From contig NZ_WVRE01000001.1 in NCBI RefSeq assembly GCF_013111185.1, positions 868,001 to 932,000 on the forward strand: 64,000 nucleotides of DNA. Direction: 5' to 3'. The first letter of the stretch is position 1. The number at the start of each line of letters is the position of its first letter. Source of the stretch: Ruegeria sp. HKCCD7303 (GTDB lineage: Bacteria > Pseudomonadota > Alphaproteobacteria > Rhodobacterales > Rhodobacteraceae). Under the pieces are notes generated by a model. That model worked only from the letters and a program-made list of their open reading frames with translations. It made no database searches and had not been told where the DNA came from. Shown here piece after piece: positions 35,636 to 43,365 of the stretch. The position numbers were made by a program, and so were the translations under genes.

Positions 35636-36619
35636 ATGACAACTATCCTTGTTACTGGCGGTGCAGGGTATATCGGCTCGCACGCGTGCAAAGCGCTGGC
35701 GCAAGCGGGTTATGTGCCTGTGACATATGACAATCTGGTCACGGGTTGGCAGGATGCGGTGAAATACGGCCCTTTCGAGCAGGGCGACCTGCTGGACCGC
35801 GCGCGTCTGGACGAGGTGTTTGCCAAACACCAACCGGCAGCCGTGATGCATTTTGCGGCCCTAAGCCAGGTGGGCGACGCGATGAAGCAGCCCGGATTGT
35901 ACTGGTCAAACAACGTCACCGGTTCGTTGACCTTGATCGAAGCTGCGGTTGCAGCCGGGTGTTTGAATTTTGTGTTCTCGTCCACATGCGCCACCTATGG
36001 TGAACATGACAACGTGGTTCTGGATGAATCCACCGCGCAGTATCCACTGAATGCCTATGGTGCATCGAAACGTGCAATCGAAGATATCCTGAAAGATTTC
36101 GAAGCGGCCCACGGCCTTCGCCACGTCATTTTCCGCTATTTCAACGTTGCCGGGGCAGACCCTGACGGAGACGTTGGTGAATTCCACCAGCCCGAAACGC
36201 ACCTGATCCCTCTGATGCTGGATGCGATCGACGGCAAACGCGAAGGCCTGACCGTCTTTGGGACCGACTATGACACCCCCGACGGCACATGTATCCGCGA
36301 CTATGTACATGTCTGCGATCTGGTCGACGCGCATGTTCTGGGGCTGGAATGGCTGGAACAAGGCAAGGAAAGCCGTGTTTTCAATCTGGGCACCGGATCA
36401 GGATTTTCCGTGTTGGAGGTAATCGAGCAATCCAAATCCGTTACCAACCGCCCTGTGCCTTATTCAACCGGGCCTCGTCGGGCAGGCGATTGTACCAAGC
36501 TGGTCTCGGGCTCTGTTCGGGCTGAAACTGAACTGGGATGGATGCCAAAACGCTCCACGTTAGAGACAATGATAGCGGATGCCTGGCGCTGGCATCAGAA
36601 CGGCCACTACGAGAAATGA
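35636..36619 (+). CDS. galE: UDP-glucose 4-epimerase GalE
   Basis: A 327-residue extended SDR with NAD motif TGGAGYIGSHACKAL (about 6-20), catalytic Ser-Thr region SSTCATYGE and YGASKRAIE with the catalytic Tyr and Lys. It interconverts UDP-glucose and UDP-galactose for glycan building. AAAGGAC precedes the ATG. The 70-nt gap after kdsB is A/T-rich and may contain a separate promoter. Seven bases after its stop the next glycosyltransferase begins. Confidence 0.94.
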   Translation: MTTILVTGGAGYIGSHACKALAQAGYVPVTYDNLVTGWQDAVKYGPFEQGDLLDRARLDEVFAKHQPAAVMHFAALSQVGDAMKQPGLYWSNNVTGSLTLIEAAVAAGCLNFVFSSTCATYGEHDNVVLDESTAQYPLNAYGASKRAIEDILKDFEAAHGLRHVIFRYFNVAGADPDGDVGEFHQPETHLIPLMLDAIDGKREGLTVFGTDYDTPDGTCIRDYVHVCDLVDAHVLGLEWLEQGKESRVFNLGTGSGFSVLEVIEQSKSVTNRPVPYSTGPRRAGDCTKLVSGSVRAETELGWMPKRSTLETMIADAWRWHQNGHYEK

Positions 36620-36626
36620 GGCTAAA

Positions 36627-37676
36627 TTGACCTTCAGCGCGTTACAAAAGCTGCCCAAGATCGGCTGGCGGCAAAAGTATCAGCTGCGCTGGAAACGTCG
36701 GCGGCTTCTGTGGCGATCCTTTCGCAGCCGGAACCAGTTGACCTGCCTGAACGATCGGACCGGCAAGATCCGCGCTGGTGACGTGCTGGCTTTTACCACT
36801 CTGCGCAACGAAATGACCCGCCTTTCCTGGTTTCTTCGCCACTACCGCCAGTTGGGTGTGCGCCACTTTCTGGTCGTCGACAATGGCAGCGATGACGGCT
36901 CGGCAGAGTATCTCTTGGATCAACCAGATGTTTCTGTCTGGCAAACCTATTCAAGCTATCGGGGATCACGATTTGGTCTGGATTGGCTGACTTGGCTCCA
37001 GATGCGGCATGGACACGCGCACTGGTGTCTTATGGTCGATGCGGATGAGCTGTTGGTTTATTCCCATTGCGATACCCGGCCCCTTCAGGACCTGACACAT
37101 TGGCTGGAGCAGAAAGGGCGGGTTGGTTTTGGCGCGTTGATGCTGGACCTCTATCCCAAAGGTCCGTTGGGCCGCGACACCTATGACCCGGATACCGACC
37201 CAACAGATCTGCTGTGTTGGTTCGATGCGGGGCCATATCGCGCAGAGCGACAAAGCCCGATTGGCAATCTGTGGGTTCAAGGCGGCGCAAGGGAACGGAT
37301 GTTCTTCACCCAGACGCGGCAGCGCTCTCCCACTCTGAACAAGATTCCACTGATCCGCTGGTCGCGGCGGTATGCGTATGTGAACTCATGCCACTCGGCC
37401 CTGCCGCGCCACCTGAACGCAGCTTATGATGGGCCCGGTGGAGCGGCGCCTTCGGGAGTATTGCTGCACACAAAATTCCTGCCGGAGATTGTTGAAAAGT
37501 CCAAATCGGAAAAAGAACGATGCCAGCACTTTCATGATCCAAGCCAATTTGCGGCGTATTATGACGGGATCATTAATCAGCCGGTCATGTGGACTCCACA
37601 ATCAGTCCGTTATACCGGCTGGAAACAGTTGCAACAAATGGGGTTGATGCCTGGCGGGGATTGGGGCCTGCAATGA
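36627..37676 (+). CDS. Family-2-like glycosyltransferase (first of two paralogues)
   Basis: A 349-residue cytoplasmic glycosyltransferase of the type with motifs RNEMTRLSWFLRHYRQLG (about 60-77), VDNGSDDGSAEYL and the metal-binding VDADELLVY (about 136). I start at a TTG at 36627 preceded by TGAGG, because the longer frame overlaps galE. The N-terminus (LTFSALQKLPKI) is basic and may lie at the membrane. Its ATGA end couples it to a 53-residue ORF, and a close paralogue follows. Donor and acceptor are unknown. Confidence 0.82.
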   Translation: MTFSALQKLPKIGWRQKYQLRWKRRRLLWRSFRSRNQLTCLNDRTGKIRAGDVLAFTTLRNEMTRLSWFLRHYRQLGVRHFLVVDNGSDDGSAEYLLDQPDVSVWQTYSSYRGSRFGLDWLTWLQMRHGHAHWCLMVDADELLVYSHCDTRPLQDLTHWLEQKGRVGFGALMLDLYPKGPLGRDTYDPDTDPTDLLCWFDAGPYRAERQSPIGNLWVQGGARERMFFTQTRQRSPTLNKIPLIRWSRRYAYVNSCHSALPRHLNAAYDGPGGAAPSGVLLHTKFLPEIVEKSKSEKERCQHFHDPSQFAAYYDGIINQPVMWTPQSVRYTGWKQLQQMGLMPGGDWGLQ

Positions 37677-37834
37677 AAATACGACAGTCAACCGCACGTT
37701 TACACTTTGTCGGTTTAAAAAAGTTGCCTCAGAAGATGCATAGGTGGCATAAACCGGTAATGCCTTGTCCTGCCAACTGGAAAGACGAGGTCGGGGAAAG
37801 CTCGCGTAATAATAAAGGTTGGGCAGTCACGTGA
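37673..37834 (+). CDS. Short 53-residue ORF between the glycosyltransferase paralogues
   Basis: The ATG overlaps the stop of the preceding gene (ATGA), and its TGA overlaps the GTG start of the next gene (GTGA), so ribosomes could pass straight through. The basic N-terminal part (LHFVGLKKLP, residues 10-19) resembles the N-terminus of the preceding glycosyltransferase (LTFSALQKLP). It may be a decayed N-terminal fragment of a third paralogue, or a small coupling peptide. No known domain. Confidence 0.5.
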   Translation: MKIRQSTARLHFVGLKKLPQKMHRWHKPVMPCPANWKDEVGESSRNNKGWAVT

Positions 37835-38841
37835 GCCTGTTCGAATCCTACAAAATGCGATTGCGGCGCAAGCGCCGTATTCTGCGCTGCCTCAGACGAC
37901 GCCATGAACTGAAACCCGCCAGCGTCAACACATCGGCCATCCGACACGACGACATTCTTCTAATGAGCGTTGTCCGGAACGAAAAAATCCGCCTGCCGTT
38001 TTTCCTAGAATACTACCGCAAACTGGGCATCAACCACTTTTTGTTCATCGACAACAATAGCGATGATGGAAGTTTCGAGTTCCTGAAAGAACAGGCCGAC
38101 GTGTCAGTTTGGCGAACGACAACCAGCTACAAACGCGCAGGTTATGGCCTGGACTGGTCGAACTACATTCTGCGAAAATACGCACATAGTCATTGGGTTC
38201 TGACCGTCGATCCGGATGAATTCTTCATCTATCCGTTTTGCGACACCCGCCCTATACGCGCATTGACGGATTGGCTGGATGGCAGCGCCGTGCGCAGTTT
38301 TGGAACCATGCTGATCGACATGTACCCCGAAGGTCCGGTAGATGCAGAACCCTACCACGAGGGGCAGAACCCGTTCGAAATCGCACGCTGGTTCGATCCC
38401 GGGAACTACATGATCACCAAGAACCCGGATTATAAGAACCTGTGGATTCAAGGCGGTCCTAGAGCGCGCGTGTTTTTTCGCGAAAACCCCTCCAAAGCGC
38501 CTGCGTTGAACAAGATTCCCTTGGTGAAGTGGGATCGGCGCTATGTCTATGTCAGCTCGACCCATTCGCTTTTGCCGCGGGGTTTGAACCAAGTTTATGA
38601 CGAGTGGGGCGGGGAAAAAGCCAGCGGGTCACTGCTTCATGCCAAACTGATCGACACGCTTGGCGACAAAGCGCGCGAGGAACTGCAGCGCGGTCAACAT
38701 TACCGCGGATCAGGCGAATACAAAGCCTATGCCGCGCAGCTTGAGGAAAAACCCGTTTTCTGGTGCCAATGGTCCGAGGCTTACATCAATTGGCGACAGC
38801 TTGAGATTCTGGGCCTTATGTCCAAGGGGAATTGGGCATGA
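37831..38841 (+). CDS. Family-2-like glycosyltransferase (second paralogue)
   Basis: A 336-residue paralogue of the enzyme encoded just upstream. RNEKIRLPFFLEYYRKLG (about 50-67), IDNNSDDGSFEFL and VDPDEFFIY (about 126-134) align directly with the upstream enzyme, as do NLWIQGGPRARVFF and LNKIPLVKW. I use the GTG at 37831, which shares GTGA with the short ORF; a TTG at 37819 would add four residues. The stop overlaps the next start (ATGA). Likely adds a different sugar or linkage in the same glycan. Confidence 0.82.
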   Translation: MSLFESYKMRLRRKRRILRCLRRRHELKPASVNTSAIRHDDILLMSVVRNEKIRLPFFLEYYRKLGINHFLFIDNNSDDGSFEFLKEQADVSVWRTTTSYKRAGYGLDWSNYILRKYAHSHWVLTVDPDEFFIYPFCDTRPIRALTDWLDGSAVRSFGTMLIDMYPEGPVDAEPYHEGQNPFEIARWFDPGNYMITKNPDYKNLWIQGGPRARVFFRENPSKAPALNKIPLVKWDRRYVYVSSTHSLLPRGLNQVYDEWGGEKASGSLLHAKLIDTLGDKAREELQRGQHYRGSGEYKAYAAQLEEKPVFWCQWSEAYINWRQLEILGLMSKGNWA

Positions 38842-40538
38842 GTAGCCTGGGCGTCGTCATGCTGGTCCATACTTCGCTGGACCGAGCCGAGCAGGTGGCG
38901 CGCCATTGGACGGCTGCGGGATGTCCGGTTGTGGTGCACGTGGATCGCAAAGTCCCGGATGGCACTTACGCCCGTTTTGTCGCATCCTGCTCGAACGACC
39001 CCAGTATCGTTTTTTCTGAACGTCACCGGTGCGATTGGGGCGGCTGGGGCATCGTCGCTGCCTCGCAAAGCGCATCCGAATTGATGCTTGAGCAATTTCC
39101 CGACGTTCGGCACGTGTTTCTGTCTTCAGGAGCATGCCTGCCCCTGCGTCCGGTTGAGGAGCTAATCGATTACCTGGCTGAACGGCCCCGCGTGGATTTT
39201 ATCGAAAGCGCAACGACATCCGATGTCAGCTGGACCATTGGAGGTCTGGATCATGAACGGTTTACCCTGCGGTTCCCATTCTCGTGGCGCAAACAGCGCA
39301 AGCTGTTTGACACCTATGTCAGGCTGCAGCGTGCCGTGGGGTACCGCAGACAAATTCCAGATGGTTTGGTGCCTCATATGGGCAGCCAGTGGTGGTGCCT
39401 GACCCGCCAGACACTCTCAGCCATCCTTCAAGATCCCAAACGCAAACAATACGACAAGTATTTTCGCCATGTTTGGATTCCGGATGAAAGCTATTTCCAG
39501 ACCCTTGCACGACAATATTCGACGCATATCGAAAGCCGATCCCTGACTCTGTCCAAATTCGATTACCAGGGCCGTCCGCATATTTTCTATGACGATCACC
39601 TGCAATTGCTGCGACGCTCGGATTGCTTTGTTGCCCGTAAGATCTGGCCTCAGGCCGAACGGCTGTATCAGGCATTTCTGACGGACCAGACTAGTGCCAT
39701 GAAACCGGCTGAGCCCAATCCCGGCAAGATCGACCGTATCTTCTCGAAAGCGGTGGAACGGCGGACGCGAGGACGCGACGGGCTTTATATGCAAAGCCGC
39801 TTTCCGCGGCACGGCAGCGAAAACGGCCTGACATCTTCGCCATATTCTGTATTCCAGGGATTTTCCGAGCTGTTTGAGGATTTTGAATCCTGGCTTGTGA
39901 CCACCACGGGAGCAAAAGTCCATGGGCACTTGTTCGGACCTGATCGCGCCGAATTTGCACAAGGGGAAACCATCACAAACGGCGCCCTTAGCGACAGTGC
40001 AACTTTACGGGACTACAACCCCACAGCATTCCTGTCGAACCTGATCTGGAACACGCGGGGGGAACGGCAGTGTTTTCAGTTCAGCCCAAGAGACACGCAA
40101 GAGATCAACTGGTTTTTGGCGCGCGACAAGAACGCCCAGATTTCGGTCATCACCGGGGCCTGGGCAATTCCGCTGTTCCGTTCAAACCTCAACTTCTCGG
40201 AGATCCGGTGCGAAGCGGCACGGTTGCAGCAGATTGAAACCAAGCAGCTCGAGGTTTTGACCTCGGTCTGGACCAAAGCCCGTATGCGCAGTTGGACCTT
40301 GGCCGATTTCATTGAATCGCCGATGGATCCGTTACAGACGATTCTGGATGAGATCGGCGCACATCAGGCCAGCCACTTGACCGAAGTGCCCACCATGGTT
40401 GATCTGACCGGTTTCGGGAAGTTCCTGCAAAATCTGAAGAATCAAGGTATGCACCCATATCTGATGGGTGATTTCCCGTCTGACGATGTGTTTGGTCGGC
40501 AGACAAAACCTTTCCGAAAACCCTATCTGGTGCAGTGA
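38838..40538 (+). CDS. GT14-type (core-2/I-branching-like) glycosyltransferase with long C-terminal extension
   Basis: A 566-residue protein. The first part (about 1-280) resembles the branching N-acetylglucosaminyltransferase fold (VVMLVHTSLDRAEQVARHW, DWGGWGIVAAS, FLSSGACLPLRPVEEL, MGSQWWCLTRQTL). The remainder (about 290-566) is a second domain often attached to this family in Rhodobacteraceae, whose role I do not know. The start shares ATGA with the upstream gene. In bacteria such enzymes can transfer GlcNAc or xylose; the actual donor is not predictable here. Confidence 0.75.
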   Translation: MSSLGVVMLVHTSLDRAEQVARHWTAAGCPVVVHVDRKVPDGTYARFVASCSNDPSIVFSERHRCDWGGWGIVAASQSASELMLEQFPDVRHVFLSSGACLPLRPVEELIDYLAERPRVDFIESATTSDVSWTIGGLDHERFTLRFPFSWRKQRKLFDTYVRLQRAVGYRRQIPDGLVPHMGSQWWCLTRQTLSAILQDPKRKQYDKYFRHVWIPDESYFQTLARQYSTHIESRSLTLSKFDYQGRPHIFYDDHLQLLRRSDCFVARKIWPQAERLYQAFLTDQTSAMKPAEPNPGKIDRIFSKAVERRTRGRDGLYMQSRFPRHGSENGLTSSPYSVFQGFSELFEDFESWLVTTTGAKVHGHLFGPDRAEFAQGETITNGALSDSATLRDYNPTAFLSNLIWNTRGERQCFQFSPRDTQEINWFLARDKNAQISVITGAWAIPLFRSNLNFSEIRCEAARLQQIETKQLEVLTSVWTKARMRSWTLADFIESPMDPLQTILDEIGAHQASHLTEVPTMVDLTGFGKFLQNLKNQGMHPYLMGDFPSDDVFGRQTKPFRKPYLVQ

Positions 40539-40544
40539 CGGCCA

Positions 40545-41996
40545 ATGGCAGCCAAATATGATTACTTTGTTGTACTGGCGGCCATGCGCACAGGGTCTAA
40601 CCTGCTGGAGGCAAACCTGAACGCGCTTGACAGCGTGACCTGCCATGGCGAGGCGTTTAATCCCCATTTTGCCGGGAATCTGCAGTCAGATACACTGCTG
40701 GGCCTGACGCTGGAAGACCGTGACGCAGATCCGATGAAGCTGCTGAAAGCAATTCGTACAGCACCCGGTGACATCAACGGGTTCCGGTATTTCGAAGAAC
40801 ACGATCCGCGCATTCTGAAGCCCGTTTTGAATGACCATCGCTGCGCAAAGATCATTCTGACCCGCAATCCACTGGACAGCTACCTGTCCTTGAAGATCGC
40901 GCGGACCACACAGCAATGGCTGCTGAAGAATGTTAAACGCCGCGTCGATGCCCAAGTCACCTTTGATGCACAGGAATTCTTGGATTATCTGGAACAGGTC
41001 CAGAGCCATCAGCACATGCTGCGGCGACATTTGCAAAAGACAGGTCAGAGCGCTTTTTTCATCTCCTATGAAGACCTGACTGAAATGGACGTCCTGAACG
41101 GCCTAGCCGAATGGCTGGGGGTCAAAGCGCGACTGACCCGGCTGGACGACACGCTGAAACCGCAAAACCCAGCGCCCGCAGTGTCAAAAGTCACAAATCC
41201 TGACGACATGGCGCGTGCGCTGGCGGATGTCGACCAGTTTGGGCTGCATCACACCTCTCGATTTGAGCCGCAGCGCGGTGCCGCCGTCCCGCAATACGTC
41301 GCGGCACCAAAGTCGGCCTTGATGTATTTGCCCATTCGTAACGGATTAGAGCCTGTTTTAAACCAATGGCTGGCCGATCTGGACGGCGGTAAGACTGGTG
41401 ATTTAATCACCGATCGCAACCGCAAACAGATCCGCGCTTGGTTGAGGAACCACACCGGTCACCGAAAATTCACAGTCCTGCGCCATCCGTTGGCGCGGGC
41501 GCATACCGCGTTTTGCCAACACATTCTAAGTACTGGACCTGGCAGCTACAAAATGGTGCGTAACTATCTGCGGAACCGACTAAAGGTGCCGATTCCAGGG
41601 CAGGTGCGGGACACCAATTATTCTGTCGCGCAGCACCGTGATGCGTTTTCCGCTTTTCTCGGCTTCCTACGTCTTAACCTCAACAATCAAACCCCAATCC
41701 GCGTTGACGGGACATGGTGCAGCCAATCCCGGGTTCTGGACGGGATTTCCGGTTTCCTTTTGCCAGACCTGATCCTGCGGGAAGAAGACCTGACCACAGC
41801 GCTTCCAGCGCTTGCACGAGATATCGGTCATTCAAACCCGCCAAAGCCCAGCACACGCGCGCCTGATGAACCGTTTACGCTGGACCAGATCTATGATGCT
41901 GAGCTAGAGGCGCTGGCAGAGGACGTCTACCAGCATGACTATGAGGTGTTCGGGTTTGGAGCCTGGGCCCCGGTGCCGCCTAAGGACGCAAAGTGA
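40545..41996 (+). CDS. Two-domain sulfotransferase
   Basis: A 483-residue protein. The N-terminal half is a Stf0-like PAPS sulfotransferase with a 5'-phosphosulfate loop AAMRTGSNLLEANL (about 12-25) and a 3'-phosphate site ILTRNPLDSYLS (about 105-116). The C-terminal half (from about 250) also resembles a sulfotransferase: LRHPLARAHTAF (about 310) matches a 3'-phosphate site, but the loop before it (APKSALMYLPIRNGLE) lacks the usual Thr/Gly-Ser pattern. The second domain may therefore be inactive or bind substrate. It lies 6 nt past the GT14 gene and ends inside the convergent L,D-transpeptidase gene (17-nt overlap). It probably sulfates the glycan made by this cluster. Confidence 0.8.
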   Translation: MAAKYDYFVVLAAMRTGSNLLEANLNALDSVTCHGEAFNPHFAGNLQSDTLLGLTLEDRDADPMKLLKAIRTAPGDINGFRYFEEHDPRILKPVLNDHRCAKIILTRNPLDSYLSLKIARTTQQWLLKNVKRRVDAQVTFDAQEFLDYLEQVQSHQHMLRRHLQKTGQSAFFISYEDLTEMDVLNGLAEWLGVKARLTRLDDTLKPQNPAPAVSKVTNPDDMARALADVDQFGLHHTSRFEPQRGAAVPQYVAAPKSALMYLPIRNGLEPVLNQWLADLDGGKTGDLITDRNRKQIRAWLRNHTGHRKFTVLRHPLARAHTAFCQHILSTGPGSYKMVRNYLRNRLKVPIPGQVRDTNYSVAQHRDAFSAFLGFLRLNLNNQTPIRVDGTWCSQSRVLDGISGFLLPDLILREEDLTTALPALARDIGHSNPPKPSTRAPDEPFTLDQIYDAELEALAEDVYQHDYEVFGFGAWAPVPPKDAK

Positions 41997-42498
41997 TTAG
42001 CGTGCCTTTGTTGACCATCGCATAAATCTCTTCAATCTCGTCATTCTTGACAGCGATGCATCCTGCGGTCCAATCGGGTGTTTTCCGCGCGCGCTTGAGC
42101 TCTGACCGAAGATTCGGCTGGCCGTGAATAAAGATATCACCGCCCGGATTAACGCCTGCTGCCTTGGCCTGAGCGATATCCTGAGAGTTGGGGTAGGAAA
42201 TACCTAACGATAGGTGATAGCGGCTTCGCGGGTTTCTGCGATCAATCAGATAGCTGCCCTCTGGCGTGCGACCATCCCCTTTTTTGGTTTTGGTGCCTCG
42301 TGGCGCAAATCCCAAATCCACATCGTATTCTCGCAAAACCTGCTCATGATGCAGCAGATAGAGTTTGCGTGCGCCTTTGTTGACCACCAAAGAGGTCACT
42401 TCGGGCCCATCATAAGTCAGAAATCTTGGGCCAGCTTTGGCACAAGCCGTAAGGCTCAGCGTTGCCATAGCCCCCAATCCGAATGCTCGACGATCCAT
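41980..42498 (-). CDS. L,D-transpeptidase (YkuD) lipoprotein
   Basis: A 172-residue YkuD enzyme with twin-arginine-like N-terminus (DRRAFGLGAMATL) and lipobox LTAC (Cys at about 19), so probably a lipoprotein exported by Tat or Sec. Catalytic residues are in IHGQPN (about 124) and DWTAGCIAV, with the nucleophilic Cys at about 147. It cross-links peptidoglycan or attaches proteins to it. Its last 17 nt overlap the end of the sulfotransferase gene. Confidence 0.88.
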   Translation of the reverse strand: MDRRAFGLGAMATLSLTACAKAGPRFLTYDGPEVTSLVVNKGARKLYLLHHEQVLREYDVDLGFAPRGTKTKKGDGRTPEGSYLIDRRNPRSRYHLSLGISYPNSQDIAQAKAAGVNPGGDIFIHGQPNLRSELKRARKTPDWTAGCIAVKNDEIEEIYAMVNKGTLITLRP

Positions 42499-42558
42499 TT
42501 TTCACTGCCTGCTCTGTTTTTTGGAGATTAATATGCCAAAAACCTTGCGAAACGGAAA

Positions 42559-43344
42559 TCACTTTTTGCTGTTCATCTGCTCGGCCAGACGGCGTTCGAT
42601 GCTTTCCAGCCGTTCCAGCACTTCGTCGCGATAGGCATCGGTTTTAACCTCGTCCTCGGCATGGTGTGCGTCCTGCATCGAGTTCACAATCAAACCCACC
42701 AACAGGTTCACCACGGCAAAAGTCGTGACCATGATAAATGGCACAAAGAACAGCCAGGCGTAGGGGTATACCTCCATCACAGGTCGGACGATGCCCATGG
42801 ACCAGCTTTCCAACGTCATGATTTGGAACAAGGTATAGGCCGACAGGCCCAGATCACCGAACCAGGCGGGAAATGACACCGAGAACAGTTTGGTCGAGAT
42901 TACCGCGCCGATGTAGAACAGGATTGCCATCAACAAGAAGACACTGGCCATCCCGGGCAGGGCCGAAATAAAGCCTTCGACCACGCGGCGCAGGCGGGGC
43001 GCCACGGAAATCACGCGCAACACCCGCAGGATCCGCAGGGCACGCAGCACGGAAAGACCACCAGCACTGGGGACAAGTGCGACACCCACGATCAGGAAAT
43101 CGAATATATTCCAACCGCTTGTAAAGAATCTGCGCCCGGTCGCGATCAGCTTTATTGTGATCTCAGCCACGAAGATGGCAAGGCACAGCTTGTCCAGCGT
43201 GACAATCAGCGGTCCTGCTGCGTTCATCAAAGTGGGTGATGTCTCCATCCCCAAAAGAATTGCGTTGAAAATGATGACTGCCGTGATGAAACGCCCGAAA
43301 GCCGGGGCTTCGATGATGGTCAGCAAACGCTGTTTGACACTCAT
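42559..43344 (-). CDS. Bacterial voltage-gated sodium channel (NaChBac/NavAb family)
   Basis: A 261-residue single-domain, six-helix cation channel. S4 carries regularly spaced arginines (Arg101, 104, 107 and 110, in LRALRILRVLRVI). The selectivity filter is TLESWSMG (Thr177-Leu178-Glu179-Ser180-Trp181), the sodium-type ring of four glutamates. A coiled C-terminal tail (about 236-258, DEVLERLESIERRLAEQM) should form the four-helix tetramer bundle. Such channels occur in marine bacteria and have been linked to sodium handling, motility or pH response. It lies 21 nt after the methyltransferase gene. Confidence 0.93.
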   Translation of the reverse strand: MSVKQRLLTIIEAPAFGRFITAVIIFNAILLGMETSPTLMNAAGPLIVTLDKLCLAIFVAEITIKLIATGRRFFTSGWNIFDFLIVGVALVPSAGGLSVLRALRILRVLRVISVAPRLRRVVEGFISALPGMASVFLLMAILFYIGAVISTKLFSVSFPAWFGDLGLSAYTLFQIMTLESWSMGIVRPVMEVYPYAWLFFVPFIMVTTFAVVNLLVGLIVNSMQDAHHAEDEVKTDAYRDEVLERLESIERRLAEQMNSKK

Positions 43345-43365
43345 GTGTCGCGATCTCCTGTCTGG

